A DNA stretch of 64,000 nucleotides from Bacteroidales bacterium (lineage in GTDB: Bacteria; Bacteroidota; Bacteroidia; Bacteroidales; F082), in NCBI GenBank assembly GCA_017651645.1, contig JAGCCO010000008.1, positions 1-64,000 on the forward strand, in the 5' to 3' direction. A program made the translations under genes and the position numbers. Below, one piece after another: positions 1 through 8,465 of the stretch (the first letter of the stretch is position 1; every line of letters begins with the position of its first letter). The notes under the pieces were generated by a model. The model was not told the origin of the DNA. It did not search any database and worked only from the letters and a program-made list of their open reading frames with translations.

Positions 1-85
1 ACCTTCGCTGAACATCCTCATCAAGCTGATGAGCATGGTAAGCATCGTGATGGCCGGTTTGACCGTTACTTGTCACTTGCTGTAA
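1..85 (+). CDS. hppA: Membrane-bound pyrophosphatase, C-terminal end only
   Basis: This is the last 27 codons of a gene that begins before the window; frame 2 is open from base 2 to the TAA at 83-85. The tail reads PSLNILIKLMSMVSIVMAGL, a hydrophobic segment that I recognise as the last membrane helix of sodium- or proton-translocating inorganic pyrophosphatases, in which the GPSLNILIKLM stretch is well conserved in Bacteroidota. Such enzymes couple PPi hydrolysis to ion export across the inner membrane. A strong hairpin terminator follows 20 bases downstream. The identification rests on about 20 residues only. Confidence 0.7.
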   Translation, partial: PSLNILIKLMSMVSIVMAGLTVTCHLL

Positions 86-104
86 TGGCTTGAACTTTGG
101 AATG

Positions 105-146
105 AAAAAATCCTCCGAGAGTTTTTCCTTGGAGGATTTTTTTTTT
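105..146 (+). terminator. Rho-independent terminator after the pyrophosphatase gene
   Basis: AAATCCTCC and GGAGGATTT form a 9-bp stem with an 11-13 base loop, followed by a run of T. It lies directly after the stop codon at 85 and before the next promoter at 220. Confidence 0.9.
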
Positions 147-219
147 GGTACAGTTTTTGAGTACTTCGAAAAATTGTTTGAAAAATTGGAAGTTTTGAAC
201 AACGAACAATAATAATTAC

Positions 220-227
220 TAATTTTG
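220..227 (+). promoter_or_regulatory. -7 box TAATTTTG of the DUF1573 gene
   Basis: Perfect match to the Bacteroidota consensus TAnnTTTG, 23 bases before the ATG at 251. A TTTG at 194-197 lies 22 bases upstream and could be the -33 element. Confidence 0.8.
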
Positions 228-250
228 CAACAATTTTAAATCAATAAGCA

Positions 251-709
251 ATGAAGAAAGTGATCTATCTGCTTGGTATCATGCTCCTTATGGCTGGAGT
301 GGCCAAGGCTCAAGACAACAAGGCTGTCCCGATGGGACCAGAGATTGAATTTGAGAAAGTCGTTCATGACTACGGTGATGTGCCTTACAACGGCAACGGC
401 GAATGCGAGTTCCGCTTTACCAACACGGGTACCGAACCTTTGCTGGTGCAGAAGCCCAAGTCAAGCTGCGGTTGCACTATCCCTTCTTGGCCCAAGGAGC
501 CCATCCTTCCTGGTGAGTCAGATGTCATCAAGGTGACCTATCGTACCAACCGTGCAGGCAACATCAACAAGACCGTTACGGTGACTTCGAATGCCGTCAA
601 GAACTCCACTGTGGTGCTGCGCATCAAGGGTCGCGTGCTCGACCAACCTACTGAAGCACTGCCGGAAAAGAAGAATGAAATGAACGGTTCGCCCGTCAAC
701 AACAATTAA
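251..709 (+). CDS. Secreted DUF1573 domain protein
   Basis: A 152-residue protein with a clear signal peptide (MKKVIYLLGIMLLMAGVAKA, cleavage before QD). The mature part is one DUF1573 domain, an immunoglobulin-like fold common in Bacteroidota periplasmic or surface proteins; diagnostic pieces are HDYGDV, FRFTNTG, the SSCGCT motif near residue 75 and the VTYRTNRAG/VTVTSNA strands. The biochemical role of the family is not established. The gene is monocistronic: it has its own -7 box at 220 and a terminator at 735-769. The tail EALPEKKNEMNGSPVNNN looks disordered. Confidence 0.85.
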   Translation: MKKVIYLLGIMLLMAGVAKAQDNKAVPMGPEIEFEKVVHDYGDVPYNGNGECEFRFTNTGTEPLLVQKPKSSCGCTIPSWPKEPILPGESDVIKVTYRTNRAGNINKTVTVTSNAVKNSTVVLRIKGRVLDQPTEALPEKKNEMNGSPVNNN

Positions 710-734
710 TTCGACTTTACAGAGTAGTTATTAT

Positions 735-769
735 AAAAGCCGTCTAATGTAGCCGTTAGATGGCTTTTT
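735..769 (+). terminator. Hairpin terminator after the DUF1573 gene
   Basis: GCCGTCTAA (739-747) pairs with TTAGATGGC (756-764), with one G-T wobble, flanked by AAAA on the left and TTTTT on the right. It ends 18 bases before the next ATG. Confidence 0.85.
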
Positions 770-787
770 GTTCAAAATCAAATATTT

Positions 788-2005
788 ATGCCACAAATAT
801 CCAAAAAAGGTATGGAATTGCCACAGTCGGCAATCCGTAAACTTGTCCCGTTTGCCGATGCTGCCAAAGAGCGCGGCATTCATGTGTATCACCTCAACAT
901 CGGCCAGCCCGACATCGAGACGCCCAAAGGTGCCCTCGCTGCCTTGGCTGATACCGCCCGTGAACTTCCGGCAACCAAAGGCGTGCTGGAGTACAGCCAT
1001 TCCGCTGGTATCCCTTCCTACCGTCGTGCGCTTTGCAACTATTATCACCGCCATGGCATCGATGTGACGCCTAACCAAATCATTGTCACCACTGGTGGTA
1101 GTGAAGCCTTGCAGATGGCTTTCAACGTGTGCCTCAACCCTGGCGACGAAATCATCATCCCAGAGCCTTATTACACCAACTATAACACCTTCGCCAAGCT
1201 GTGTGATGCCAAGATTGTCACCATCCCGAGCGACATCAAAACGGGCTTTGCCCTGCCGCCTATCGAGGACTTTGAGAAGGCTATCACCCCACGCACCAGA
1301 GCCATCATGATTTGTAACCCCAACAATCCTACGGGTTATCTCTATACTCATGAGGAACTGTTGAAGGTGGCTGGTTTGGTAAAGAAGTACGACTTGTATC
1401 TCTTTGCTGATGAGGTGTATCGTGAGTTCTGCTACGATGGCCATAAGCACTTCAGCGTCATGCAGCTTGAAGGTTTGGAGCGCAACACTATCCTGTTCGA
1501 CTCCGTCTCGAAGCGTTACAGCGCTTGCGGTGCCCGTGTGGGCTGCATGGTGACCCGTAACAGCGAGGTCTATGCTACGGCGATGCGTCTGGCTCAGGCC
1601 CGTTTGTCGCCGCCGAGCTTCGGTCAGATTTTCGCTGAGGCCGCAGTTGATACGCCGCAGGAGTATTTCGACAAGGTGCAAGCCGAATATGTCGCCCGCC
1701 GCAATGTCATCGTTGAGGGCGTCAACAAGATTCCAGGCTGCTATTGTCCGATGCCTAAGGGTGCCTTCTATACAGTCATCGACCTGCCTGTTGACGACAG
1801 CGATAAGTTCTGCCAATGGCTGCTCACCGACTTCAGCTACAACAAGGCCACAGTGATGTTGGCTCCTGCCACGGGCTTCTATGTAGACCCGGAAAAAGGC
1901 CGCCATCAGGCCCGTATCACCTATTGCCTCTGCATCGAAGACTTAAAGGCCGCCATGAAGTGTTTAGAGGAAGCCTTGAAAGTGTATCCAGGAAGATTGA
2001 GATAA
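788..2005 (+). CDS. Class I/II PLP-dependent aminotransferase (aspartate aminotransferase type)
   Basis: A 405-residue fold-type I aminotransferase without a signal peptide, so cytoplasmic. Recognisable sites are the N-terminal NIGQPDIETP, the TTGGSEALQ phosphate-binding turn near residue 102, NPNNPTG at 178-184, ADEVY with the pyridine-N aspartate at 208, and SVSKRYSACGARVG with the Schiff-base lysine at about 242. Family knowledge points to transamination of Asp or another amino acid with 2-oxoglutarate; the exact substrate cannot be read. The upstream spacing is filled by the terminator at 735-769, and no perfect TAnnTTTG box is seen. It converges directly on the NamZ gene with no spacer. 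Confidence 0.87.
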   Translation: MPQISKKGMELPQSAIRKLVPFADAAKERGIHVYHLNIGQPDIETPKGALAALADTARELPATKGVLEYSHSAGIPSYRRALCNYYHRHGIDVTPNQIIVTTGGSEALQMAFNVCLNPGDEIIIPEPYYTNYNTFAKLCDAKIVTIPSDIKTGFALPPIEDFEKAITPRTRAIMICNPNNPTGYLYTHEELLKVAGLVKKYDLYLFADEVYREFCYDGHKHFSVMQLEGLERNTILFDSVSKRYSACGARVGCMVTRNSEVYATAMRLAQARLSPPSFGQIFAEAAVDTPQEYFDKVQAEYVARRNVIVEGVNKIPGCYCPMPKGAFYTVIDLPVDDSDKFCQWLLTDFSYNKATVMLAPATGFYVDPEKGRHQARITYCLCIEDLKAAMKCLEEALKVYPGRLR

Positions 2006-3238
2006 TCAATACAACAAGTATTTTGTCCTAACGGCCTTGAAAGCTTCAAGGTCACTTTTCCATGAAGCGCGGATTTCGTCCGCGCTTTTTCCGTTTTCTA
2101 TGTCGCGTTGTAGCTGATTGTCGCCCGAGAGCAGTCGAAAATAGTCCTTGAAAAAGCCTTTGTCTTTCAGTTGTTGGTAGGCATCGATGATCCATTCTAG
2201 ATGGAGTTGGTTGTCGTTGTGAGCGTAATCATGGGCAAACTCCACAAGGTTCTCGCCACGACAGCGTTGGCCTTCCAACAAAGGTTTGGATGCGCCGCTG
2301 GTGCTTTTAGGCGTAAAGGTATAGCTGCCCCGCATATCGGGATGACCGTAGATTTGGAAAGGCGTCTCCGTGCCACGACCCACACTGACGTTTGTGCCTT
2401 CAAAGAAGCAGAGGGTAGGATAGAGGTATACCGACTCCCAGTTGGGCAGGTTGGGCGAAGGCTTCACTGGCAGCTCATAGATGGCGTTGCGATGATAATC
2501 TTTTACTGATATTACGGTGAGGTCGCATTTGATTCCATCTTTCAACCATCCTTCATCGTTCACCATCCAGGCGTATTCTCCGATGGTCATTCCATAAACC
2601 ACGGGCACTTGATGCATCCCGACAAAAGACTTGTTCTCAGCTTTCAACACGGGGCCGTCCACATAAAAACCATTTGGGTTGGGTCGGTCGAGCACGATGA
2701 CAGGGATGTTGTTTTCTGCAGCGGCCTCCATTACGTAGCTCATGGTGGAGATATAAGTGTAAAACCGCATACCGACATCCTGCAAATCAAAGAGGATAAC
2801 ATCAATATCTTGAAGCATTTCTGGGGTGGGCTTCTTGCTCTTGCCATAGAGCGATATAATGGGAATCCCTGTCTTTTCGTCTTTGCCGCTGTTCACCTTG
2901 GCACCGGCGTCGGCTTTACCACGGAAACCATGTTCGGGTGTATATATCTTGCAGACATCAATGCCTAAGGAAAGCAGCGTATCCACCAAATGCGTTTTGC
3001 CGACGATGCTCGTCTGGTTGCCCACCATGCCGACGCGTTTGCTTTCAATAAACGGCAGGTATTCCTCGAGTTGCAGGGCGGCGCTGACATAGTGGTCTTT
3101 ATCGACAAACGCGAGAGAGGTATTGTCTTCTTCAATCATAGTCTGGGGCTCTTCCGAGTCCATCTTCCTGATTTGGGCATGGCATTGTGGTAGCAAGGTG
3201 CAAAAGAGCAAGGCGATGGCAAAGAATTGTCGTTTCAT
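2006..3238 (-). CDS. namZ: Secreted DUF1343 protein, NamZ-type exo-beta-N-acetylmuramidase (GH171)
   Basis: A 410-residue protein with signal peptide MKRQFFAIALLFCTLLPQCHA. The rest is a DUF1343 domain: VGMVGNQTS, YTPEHGFRG, IISLYG, LFDLQDVGMRFYTYISTM and VLDRPNPNG are the family's signature stretches. Characterised members (GH171, NamZ of Bacillus; also in Tannerella) remove terminal MurNAc from peptidoglycan fragments, so a role in cell-wall recycling or scavenging is likely, in the periplasm or outside. The length is normal for the family. It shares no gap with the converging aminotransferase, and its start lies 45 bases from the divergent permease start. The lipid-like LPQC could be read as a weak lipobox. 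Confidence 0.85.
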   Translation of the reverse strand: MKRQFFAIALLFCTLLPQCHAQIRKMDSEEPQTMIEEDNTSLAFVDKDHYVSAALQLEEYLPFIESKRVGMVGNQTSIVGKTHLVDTLLSLGIDVCKIYTPEHGFRGKADAGAKVNSGKDEKTGIPIISLYGKSKKPTPEMLQDIDVILFDLQDVGMRFYTYISTMSYVMEAAAENNIPVIVLDRPNPNGFYVDGPVLKAENKSFVGMHQVPVVYGMTIGEYAWMVNDEGWLKDGIKCDLTVISVKDYHRNAIYELPVKPSPNLPNWESVYLYPTLCFFEGTNVSVGRGTETPFQIYGHPDMRGSYTFTPKSTSGASKPLLEGQRCRGENLVEFAHDYAHNDNQLHLEWIIDAYQQLKDKGFFKDYFRLLSGDNQLQRDIENGKSADEIRASWKSDLEAFKAVRTKYLLY

Positions 3239-3252
3239 TTCGGTTTTATTTT

Positions 3253-3260
3253 TACTTTTG
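3253..3260 (+). promoter_or_regulatory. -7 box TACTTTTG of the LolC/E-type permease gene
   Basis: Perfect TAnnTTTG, 24 bases before ATG 3284. It decides the start: an earlier in-frame ATG at 3227 lies upstream of this box and would not be transcribed from it. Confidence 0.78.
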
Positions 3261-3283
3261 CAAAATTATTGAAAATCCTGCAA

Positions 3284-4507
3284 ATGTCAGGCCCAAAATT
3301 CATAGCAGACCGTATTTTTTCGCTTTCGAAGGAAAATCTTTCATCGACGGTAATGCGACTGGCCGTCACAAGTGTGGCTTTGGCCATCATCGTGATGCTT
3401 GTTGCCTGGGCTGTCGTGGTGGGTTTCAAGAACCAGATTCGCGACAAGGTGATTGGTTTTGTGGCTCCGATTCATGTGCAGGCTTTGGATAAGAACGAGT
3501 CGGTGGAGGAGACGCCGTTTGTGTTGGATTCGCTGCTTATCAGCCGGTTGAATTCCGTGGAAGGCATCAGTCATTATCAGCAGGTGGCCGACAAGGCTGG
3601 CATGATTAAGACCGATGACGAGATCCAAGGTGTGGTGCTGAAAGGCGTGGACGAGAATTATGACTGGAGCTATTTCAACAACTGTCTTTTGGAGGGAAAA
3701 ACGCCTGAATATCATGCTGACGAGCGCTCCACGGAAGTGCTTGTCTCCAAGGTGATTGCCGACAAGATGCTACTGAATGTGGGGGATGACGTGCGTGTGT
3801 GGTTCATCGACAAGGACCAGCAGGCGCGAGGCAGGAAGTTCACGGTGAAGGGCATCTTTGAGACGGGACTCTATGAGTTTGACGAGCGTTATGTCTTTGC
3901 CGACCTCAACCAAATCCGTAAACTGAACGGCTGGGAAGACGATGAGGCTGGACTCTTGGAAATCGCATTGAACGACAGAGCCGATGTGAATCAAGTCAAT
4001 GAAAAGCTATATTATGTCTTGCCTTCCGAATTGGCTTCCTATACCGCACGTCAAAGCAACCCTCAGATCTTCGACTGGCTTGACCTTTTGGATACCAACG
4101 TCTGGCTCATCATGGCCTTGATGCTGCTTGTGGCAGGTATCACGGTCATCAGCATGTTGTTGATTATCATTATTGAAAGAACCTCCACCATAGGGTTGCT
4201 GAAAGCCCTGGGAGCGAGCAACAAATTTGTCCGTGAGGTGTTTCTGCGCCGCTCGTTGCGCATCCTGCTCCTGGGTATGCTCATTGGCAATGTCATCGGA
4301 TTGGGCTTCTGTTTCTTTCAGCAATACACGGGCTTCATCAAACTGGATGCCGCCACTTATTATCTCTCCGCCGTTCCTATTGAATTACATCTCAGCACGG
4401 TGGTTTTCATCAATTTGGGCACCTTCCTGCTTTGGGTCTTGATGCTGCTCATCCCGACTTCGGTCATCAACCGCATCAGCCCTACTAAGTCGATTCGCTT
4501 TGAATAA
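3284..4507 (+). CDS. FtsX-like ABC transporter permease, LolC/LolE family
   Basis: A 407-residue inner-membrane protein. After a short cytoplasmic N-terminus comes a membrane helix (VALAIIVMLVAWAVVVGF), then a long periplasmic MacB-like domain of about 200 residues, then three helices forming the FtsX domain: the stretch after RTSTIGLLKALGASN is the characteristic cytoplasmic coupling motif, and the protein ends near NRISPTKSIRFE. Family knowledge: such permeases, with a LolD ATPase, extract lipoproteins from the inner membrane. A LolD-type ATPase gene lies 4 kb away at 8461 and is a plausible partner, but the two are not in one operon. Start chosen from the promoter position and the conserved MSGPKFIADR opening. 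Confidence 0.85.
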   Translation: MSGPKFIADRIFSLSKENLSSTVMRLAVTSVALAIIVMLVAWAVVVGFKNQIRDKVIGFVAPIHVQALDKNESVEETPFVLDSLLISRLNSVEGISHYQQVADKAGMIKTDDEIQGVVLKGVDENYDWSYFNNCLLEGKTPEYHADERSTEVLVSKVIADKMLLNVGDDVRVWFIDKDQQARGRKFTVKGIFETGLYEFDERYVFADLNQIRKLNGWEDDEAGLLEIALNDRADVNQVNEKLYYVLPSELASYTARQSNPQIFDWLDLLDTNVWLIMALMLLVAGITVISMLLIIIIERTSTIGLLKALGASNKFVREVFLRRSLRILLLGMLIGNVIGLGFCFFQQYTGFIKLDAATYYLSAVPIELHLSTVVFINLGTFLLWVLMLLIPTSVINRISPTKSIRFE

Positions 4508-4577
4508 GCGAAAAAAACACGTTTTTTGACCGTCATTCCAATAAAATCCCTATCTTAGCCGCCCAATCAACATATCT

Positions 4578-5030
4578 ATGATGAAAGACTTTACCATTCA
4601 ACCGTTGAAAGGCTACGGTGAGATACCTTTCGGAATGACCCTTGACGAGACGGTCAAGCTGCTGAACATGCCCGACTTTTATGAGGAGTTGAGCGATATG
4701 GAGGAGACGGGCAACCGCTCCATCTATTACGAATATGACGCCATCCAGACGAACATCTATTTCGAAGGTATCACCAAGTCGGTGGTGGCCTGCTTCGAGA
4801 CGGAGAACGAGGAGGCTACACTGTACGGAAAGAAAGTGTTCGACCTCAAGAAGGCGGATGTCATCAAGCTGATGAAAGACAACGGCTACAAGGAAGTGGA
4901 GGAGGAAACCGAGGATGGCGAGCTGCGTGTATCTTTCGAGGAAGCCATGATCGACTTCTTCTATGAAGGTGACAAGATGACGGCCGTCAGCTGGGGCGTC
5001 CTTGTGGATGAACAGGGAGACATAATATAA
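4578..5030 (+). CDS. Hypothetical acidic 150-residue cytoplasmic protein
   Basis: I do not recognise this family. The protein has no signal peptide or membrane segment and is strongly acidic (runs such as EEETEDGE). It looks alpha/beta, with a KKADVIKLMKDNGY segment resembling a helix in small regulatory or immunity-type folds. An imperfect -7 box (TATCTTAG, 4551-4558) with TTTTG 22 bases upstream sits before the start. The first ATG is immediately followed by a second ATG in frame (4581), so the start may be one codon later. It is followed by a two-hairpin repeat element (5041-5162), then endonuclease III. Confidence 0.6.
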   Translation: MMKDFTIQPLKGYGEIPFGMTLDETVKLLNMPDFYEELSDMEETGNRSIYYEYDAIQTNIYFEGITKSVVACFETENEEATLYGKKVFDLKKADVIKLMKDNGYKEVEEETEDGELRVSFEEAMIDFFYEGDKMTAVSWGVLVDEQGDII

Positions 5031-5040
5031 GAACAAAACT

Positions 5041-5162
5041 CTCAAAACAAGGCAAAACTTGTTTATGCAAGCGGCTAGGCAACCGCCTCGCCGCAGGAAA
5101 GCCGCCAGTTGGCGTGCGTTCCGCAACAATGGAAAAGTATTGGAAGTTTTGCGGGTTTTGTG
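5041..5162 (+). repeat. Two-hairpin dispersed element, copy 1
   Basis: An intergenic element with a counterpart at 38307-38436. The outer arms are GCAAAACTT (5052-5060) and AAGTTTTGC (5144-5152), a perfect 9-bp inverted repeat inside longer CAAAAC-rich arms. Inside are two hairpins: GCGGC-T-AGGC / AACC loop / GCCT-C-GCCGC (5071-5094), then GGAA..GCCGCC / AGTT / GGCG..GC.TTCC (5096-5122). The second copy keeps the loops and changes paired stem bases together (AGGC/GCCT here, ACAC/GTGT there). It sits between the hypothetical gene and nth, ending 13 bases before the nth ATG. Confidence 0.8.
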
Positions 5163-5174
5163 AAGAAAAAGAAA

Positions 5175-5831
5175 ATGAAAACTAAGATTCAACAGAAATA
5201 CGATGCGTTTGTAGCCCATTTCGAGGAGTACATGCCGGTGGCTGAGACGGAGTTGGAGTACACTGACCCGTACCAACTGTTGGTGGCGGTGATTCTCTCG
5301 GCACAATGCACCGACAAGCGCGTCAACATGACCACACCAGCCTTGTTTCAGCGTTTCCCGACAGCAAAGGACATGGCGGATTCTTCTGTTGAGGAAATCT
5401 ATACCTACATCAAGAGCATTTCATATCCCAACAACAAAGCAAAGAATCTATTGGGCATGGCGCAGACCTTGGTGCAATATTTCAATGGCATCGTTCCAGA
5501 TAATCTGGATGACTTGCAGAAGTTGCCTGGCGTAGGGCGCAAGACCGCCAATGTGATGATGGCCGTGGCCTTCGACCAACCCGCCATGCCGGTGGATACA
5601 CATGTTTTCCGCGTCTCCAACCGCATTGGTTTGACCAAAAACTCGAAAAATGTATTGGAAACAGAGAAGACCTTGGTAGCGCATCTGCCCCAAGCGGTGA
5701 TTTCGAAGGCGCACCATTGGCTCATCTTGCATGGACGATATGTCTGCCTTGCCCGTAAGCCGAAGTGCGAAGAATGTGGCATTACAGAGATTTGTGATTA
5801 TTACCTAAAGAAACAGAAAAAAGAACAATAA
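5175..5831 (+). CDS. nth: Endonuclease III (DNA glycosylase/AP lyase)
   Basis: A 218-residue base-excision repair enzyme acting on oxidised pyrimidines. The helix-hairpin-helix LPGVGRKTAN carries the catalytic lysine (about K123), VDTHVFRVSNR carries the catalytic aspartate (about D141), and the C-terminus has the 4Fe-4S cluster cysteines in the usual C-x6-C-x2-C-x5-C spacing (CLARKPKCEECGITEIC). Length is normal for Nth. Start taken at ATG 5175 (MKTKIQQK); the frame stays open upstream to a TTG at 5109, but that part is encoded by the repeat element and is not expected in Nth. The next gene starts 2 bases after the stop. Confidence 0.93.
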   Translation: MKTKIQQKYDAFVAHFEEYMPVAETELEYTDPYQLLVAVILSAQCTDKRVNMTTPALFQRFPTAKDMADSSVEEIYTYIKSISYPNNKAKNLLGMAQTLVQYFNGIVPDNLDDLQKLPGVGRKTANVMMAVAFDQPAMPVDTHVFRVSNRIGLTKNSKNVLETEKTLVAHLPQAVISKAHHWLILHGRYVCLARKPKCEECGITEICDYYLKKQKKEQ

Positions 5832-5833
5832 TT

Positions 5834-6301
5834 ATGGAAGACTATTCAGAAGAAACCAGAAACCCTAAGAAAAAGAGAGTAGGTTGTAGAATATTTGCCG
5901 TATTGGGCACCATCATCCTGTTGGCAGCTGCTGCCTTTGTCTTTTATAAGTTTTACTTTGTTTTCGGTAGCGGTGTGAAGGCCGGCGAATTGAACCTGTT
6001 TGTCTACAAAGGCTATGTCTTCAAGACCTACGAAGGCAGGCTTATCCAGGCGGGCTACAACTCCAAGAACAGCAATAACACCATCCAGTCGAACGAGTTC
6101 AACTTCTCCGTTAAAGATGAGAACGTGGCAAAGCAGTTGGAGCGCAGTGCAGGCAAGTTTGTGGAACTGCACTATAAGGAATACCTCGGCACGTTGCCCT
6201 GGCGTGGCATGAGCAAGTATGTGGTCGATAGTGTGTTGTCGATCAGTACGGTAAATGAACCAGTAGAGTTGCCGGTGGCGGTACCGACGGAGGTGCTATA
6301 G
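5834..6301 (+). CDS. Membrane-anchored conserved hypothetical protein
   Basis: A 155-residue protein with a basic N-terminus (NPKKKRVGCR), one membrane helix at about residues 19-41 (IFAVLGTIILLAAAAFVFYKF) and a C-terminal extracytoplasmic part of about 110 residues. The segment YKGYVFKTYEGRLIQAGYN is recognisable as a Bacteroidota-wide conserved protein of unknown function, found under misleading names in some databases. It sits 2 bases after nth and is probably co-transcribed. It converges on the TPR gene with a 2-base gap. No catalytic motif is visible, so no function is assigned. Confidence 0.65.
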   Translation: MEDYSEETRNPKKKRVGCRIFAVLGTIILLAAAAFVFYKFYFVFGSGVKAGELNLFVYKGYVFKTYEGRLIQAGYNSKNSNNTIQSNEFNFSVKDENVAKQLERSAGKFVELHYKEYLGTLPWRGMSKYVVDSVLSISTVNEPVELPVAVPTEVL

Positions 6302-6303
6302 CC

Positions 6304-8382
6304 TTAATTGCTCCTTGAAACCTCTAGTTTCCCAATCTCCACCTCGTTGTTCTCAGAGATGATCTCAATCCAAGTGTTGTCTTCGCTGAACCACTTGTAT
6401 TGTGAGCCGATGCGGAAGATGAAGGTCTTTTCCTCTTCTGTGGCGGCAATAGGCAACACGAAACCACCGTTCTTGCCGCCAGCACCACCGAAGGAGACGA
6501 TCATCGGGAAGGTCTTCTCGGGATGCGGGTTGCGCACCTTGATGATGATGTAGTTGGAGCGGCGTACGGCCACGTCAATCTTGTTGAACTCGAAACGCTT
6601 GGCTTCACCAGCAGCCAGCAACAAAGGCTCGCTATTCAGCTCATACAACTTGTTCTGTTCGATGATCTCGCTGATGCGGGCAATCATTTCCGTGGGGTAG
6701 GTCTCCAAACCAAGCTCTTCGGCCTTGGTGTAGGCTTCGATGGCCTTGTCGAAGGTGTTGGTCTTGAAGTTGGCGTCCCCCTCTTTGATGAATTTGTCGT
6801 ATTGATTGCGCAGAGCGGCGACACGGTCATTCTCCGCCTTCGAGGCGATGGCAATCTGTGCCAATGCGGTTGGGTCCTCAGGCTTGTAAAGCAACGCTTT
6901 CTGGTATTGCGTGATAGCGTCAAAGAACTTCTCGGCGCTCATGGCTTGGTTGCCTTCGTTCATGGCCTGGTTGTAGTTGGCCTCCAATTCGGCTGCCAAC
7001 TGTGCGAGGATGCCGTCGATTTCTTGAATCTTGGCGGTGGCAATGGCATTGCCTTCATCGAAAGCAACGACTTCTTGGTATTTCGCTCTTGCTTTGGGGT
7101 AATCTTCCTGGTTGAACAAAGCATCCGCTGCATCCAGCATGCTCTTGATGGTGGCTTGACGTTCAGCCTCGGCAGCGGCGAGTGCCGCTTGACGGGCAGC
7201 TTCCTCTTCAGCTGCTATGCGAGCGGCCTCGGCTTCGGCAGCCAAACGGGCGGCTTCTTCTTCAGCGGCAATCCTTGCAGCCTCTTCAGCAGCCAATCGT
7301 GCAGCTTCTTGCTCTGCTGCAATCCTGGCAGCCTCAGCTTCGGCGGCTAATCTAGCGGCTTCTGCTTCCGCGGCCAACCTGGCAGCCTCTGCTTCTGCAG
7401 CGAGACGAGCGGCTTCCTGCTCTGCGGCTATGCGTGCAGCCTCTTCGGCATCTTGCTCGGCGATGAGCGGGTCGAGGCGGGCAATCATGTCAGTGGCATA
7501 AGCGTCACCTTTCACTACAGCCAAGGCACTTTGGTATTGGGCTTTGGCCTCCTTATAGGCTTTGTTCTCGTAGAGTTGGTCTGCGGTAGCGATGATGCCG
7601 TTGTACTGGTCTGCAATGCCTTTGGCTGTTTGGAACTCATTACGTTTTGCATTGGCTTCCATGTCGTTGGGGAAGAGTTCCAAGGCCTGGTCGAGCTTGC
7701 CAAGGGCTGCCTCGTAGTTTTTGCGCAGTCCGAACTGACGAGCTTCTTCCATGAGTTTGTCGAAACGGGTGACCTTTTCGGTGTAGAGCTGTTTCTTCTG
7801 CTTGGCTTCAGCCAGCTTTTCCTTAGGGAGTTTGTCGTTAGGGAAGATCTCCTTGGCAGTTTCAAACTGCATGATGGCCGCGTCGAAGTTCTCCTCAGCC
7901 AACAGGCTCTCGCCTTGACTCATGGCCAAGTCGTAGGCATCTTGTTTGTCTTGGCGTTCTTTCAGGATGGCACGTACGGCATTGGCCTGACCACCCACAT
8001 ATTTGTCCTCGGGAAACACCTTCAAGGCCGCTTCATATTCGGTCAGCGCTTCCTCGTATTTTTGTTGTCCATAGTATTGGTCACCGGCATCCAAATGGGC
8101 ATAGAAGACCTCTTGCCGGGCACCGTCTTCCTGAATCTTCTTTACGGTCTCGTCCAGCTTTTTCCTGGCGGTCGGGTCGTTGGCCTTTTGCTTCAATGCC
8201 ATCTCGTAGTAGGTCTTGGCGCTGATGAAGTCCTTGGCGGAATACTTGTCATTGCCTTTCTTCATCAATGATTCGTATGACTCAGCGTCTTGTGCCTGGA
8301 CAACATTGGCGCCCAATAGGAGAGCCGCACCAAACAATATTGTGAATAAGTATTTTTTTAGCATAGAACTCGATTTTATCAT
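6304..8382 (-). CDS. Secreted TPR protein with long Ala/Glu/Arg heptad region
   Basis: A 692-residue protein with signal peptide (cleavage after VVQA). It has TPR-like helical repeats on both sides of a low-complexity coiled region of about 100 residues made of AARLAAEAE / AARIAAEQE units, reminiscent of the TolA stalk. The C-terminal 100 residues form a beta-rich domain (AAGEAKRFEFNKIDV...NYIIIKVRNPHP...FPMIVSFGGAGGKNGGF) that I do not recognise. It probably works in the periplasm as a scaffold or spanning protein. Two in-frame ATGs are possible: 8382, or 8364 (MLKKYLFTIL), which gives a more typical signal peptide. No perfect -7 box was found upstream. Confidence 0.75.
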   Translation of the reverse strand: MIKSSSMLKKYLFTILFGAALLLGANVVQAQDAESYESLMKKGNDKYSAKDFISAKTYYEMALKQKANDPTARKKLDETVKKIQEDGARQEVFYAHLDAGDQYYGQQKYEEALTEYEAALKVFPEDKYVGGQANAVRAILKERQDKQDAYDLAMSQGESLLAEENFDAAIMQFETAKEIFPNDKLPKEKLAEAKQKKQLYTEKVTRFDKLMEEARQFGLRKNYEAALGKLDQALELFPNDMEANAKRNEFQTAKGIADQYNGIIATADQLYENKAYKEAKAQYQSALAVVKGDAYATDMIARLDPLIAEQDAEEAARIAAEQEAARLAAEAEAARLAAEAEAARLAAEAEAARIAAEQEAARLAAEEAARIAAEEEAARLAAEAEAARIAAEEEAARQAALAAAEAERQATIKSMLDAADALFNQEDYPKARAKYQEVVAFDEGNAIATAKIQEIDGILAQLAAELEANYNQAMNEGNQAMSAEKFFDAITQYQKALLYKPEDPTALAQIAIASKAENDRVAALRNQYDKFIKEGDANFKTNTFDKAIEAYTKAEELGLETYPTEMIARISEIIEQNKLYELNSEPLLLAAGEAKRFEFNKIDVAVRRSNYIIIKVRNPHPEKTFPMIVSFGGAGGKNGGFVLPIAATEEEKTFIFRIGSQYKWFSEDNTWIEIISENNEVEIGKLEVSRSN

Positions 8383-8430
8383 TTCTTAACGCACAACTAG
8401 TATTAATATTGTGTCTTCTTGTCTCGAATA

Positions 8431-8465
8431 AACTCTCAACTCTAAACTCTCAACTCTAAACTAAA
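8431..8465. repeat. Heptamer tandem array AACTCTC/AACTCTA
   Basis: Four exact 7-base units alternate (AACTCTC, AACTCTA, AACTCTC, AACTCTA) with a degenerate fifth (AACTAAA). The array overlaps the stop codon of the LolD-type gene, which reads TAG on the minus strand at 8461-8463. A shortened version (TCTAAACTCTCAACTA) recurs at 33511-33526. Confidence 0.85.

Noticed and set aside
731..1906. A 391-codon open frame on the minus strand opposite the aminotransferase
   Set aside because: The + strand protein is a complete known family; the antisense frame has no protein-like features and overlaps it fully.
3227..3283. N-terminal extension of the LolC/E-type permease (ATG 3227)
   Set aside because: It lies upstream of the -7 box at 3253 and overlaps the start of namZ; the family opens at MSGPKF.
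5109..5174. N-terminal extension of endonuclease III
   Set aside because: It begins at a TTG inside the two-hairpin element and is not part of the Nth family.
4533..5306. A 257-codon minus-strand frame
   Set aside because: It runs antisense to the hypothetical gene, the repeat element and nth, has no domain features and no promoter.
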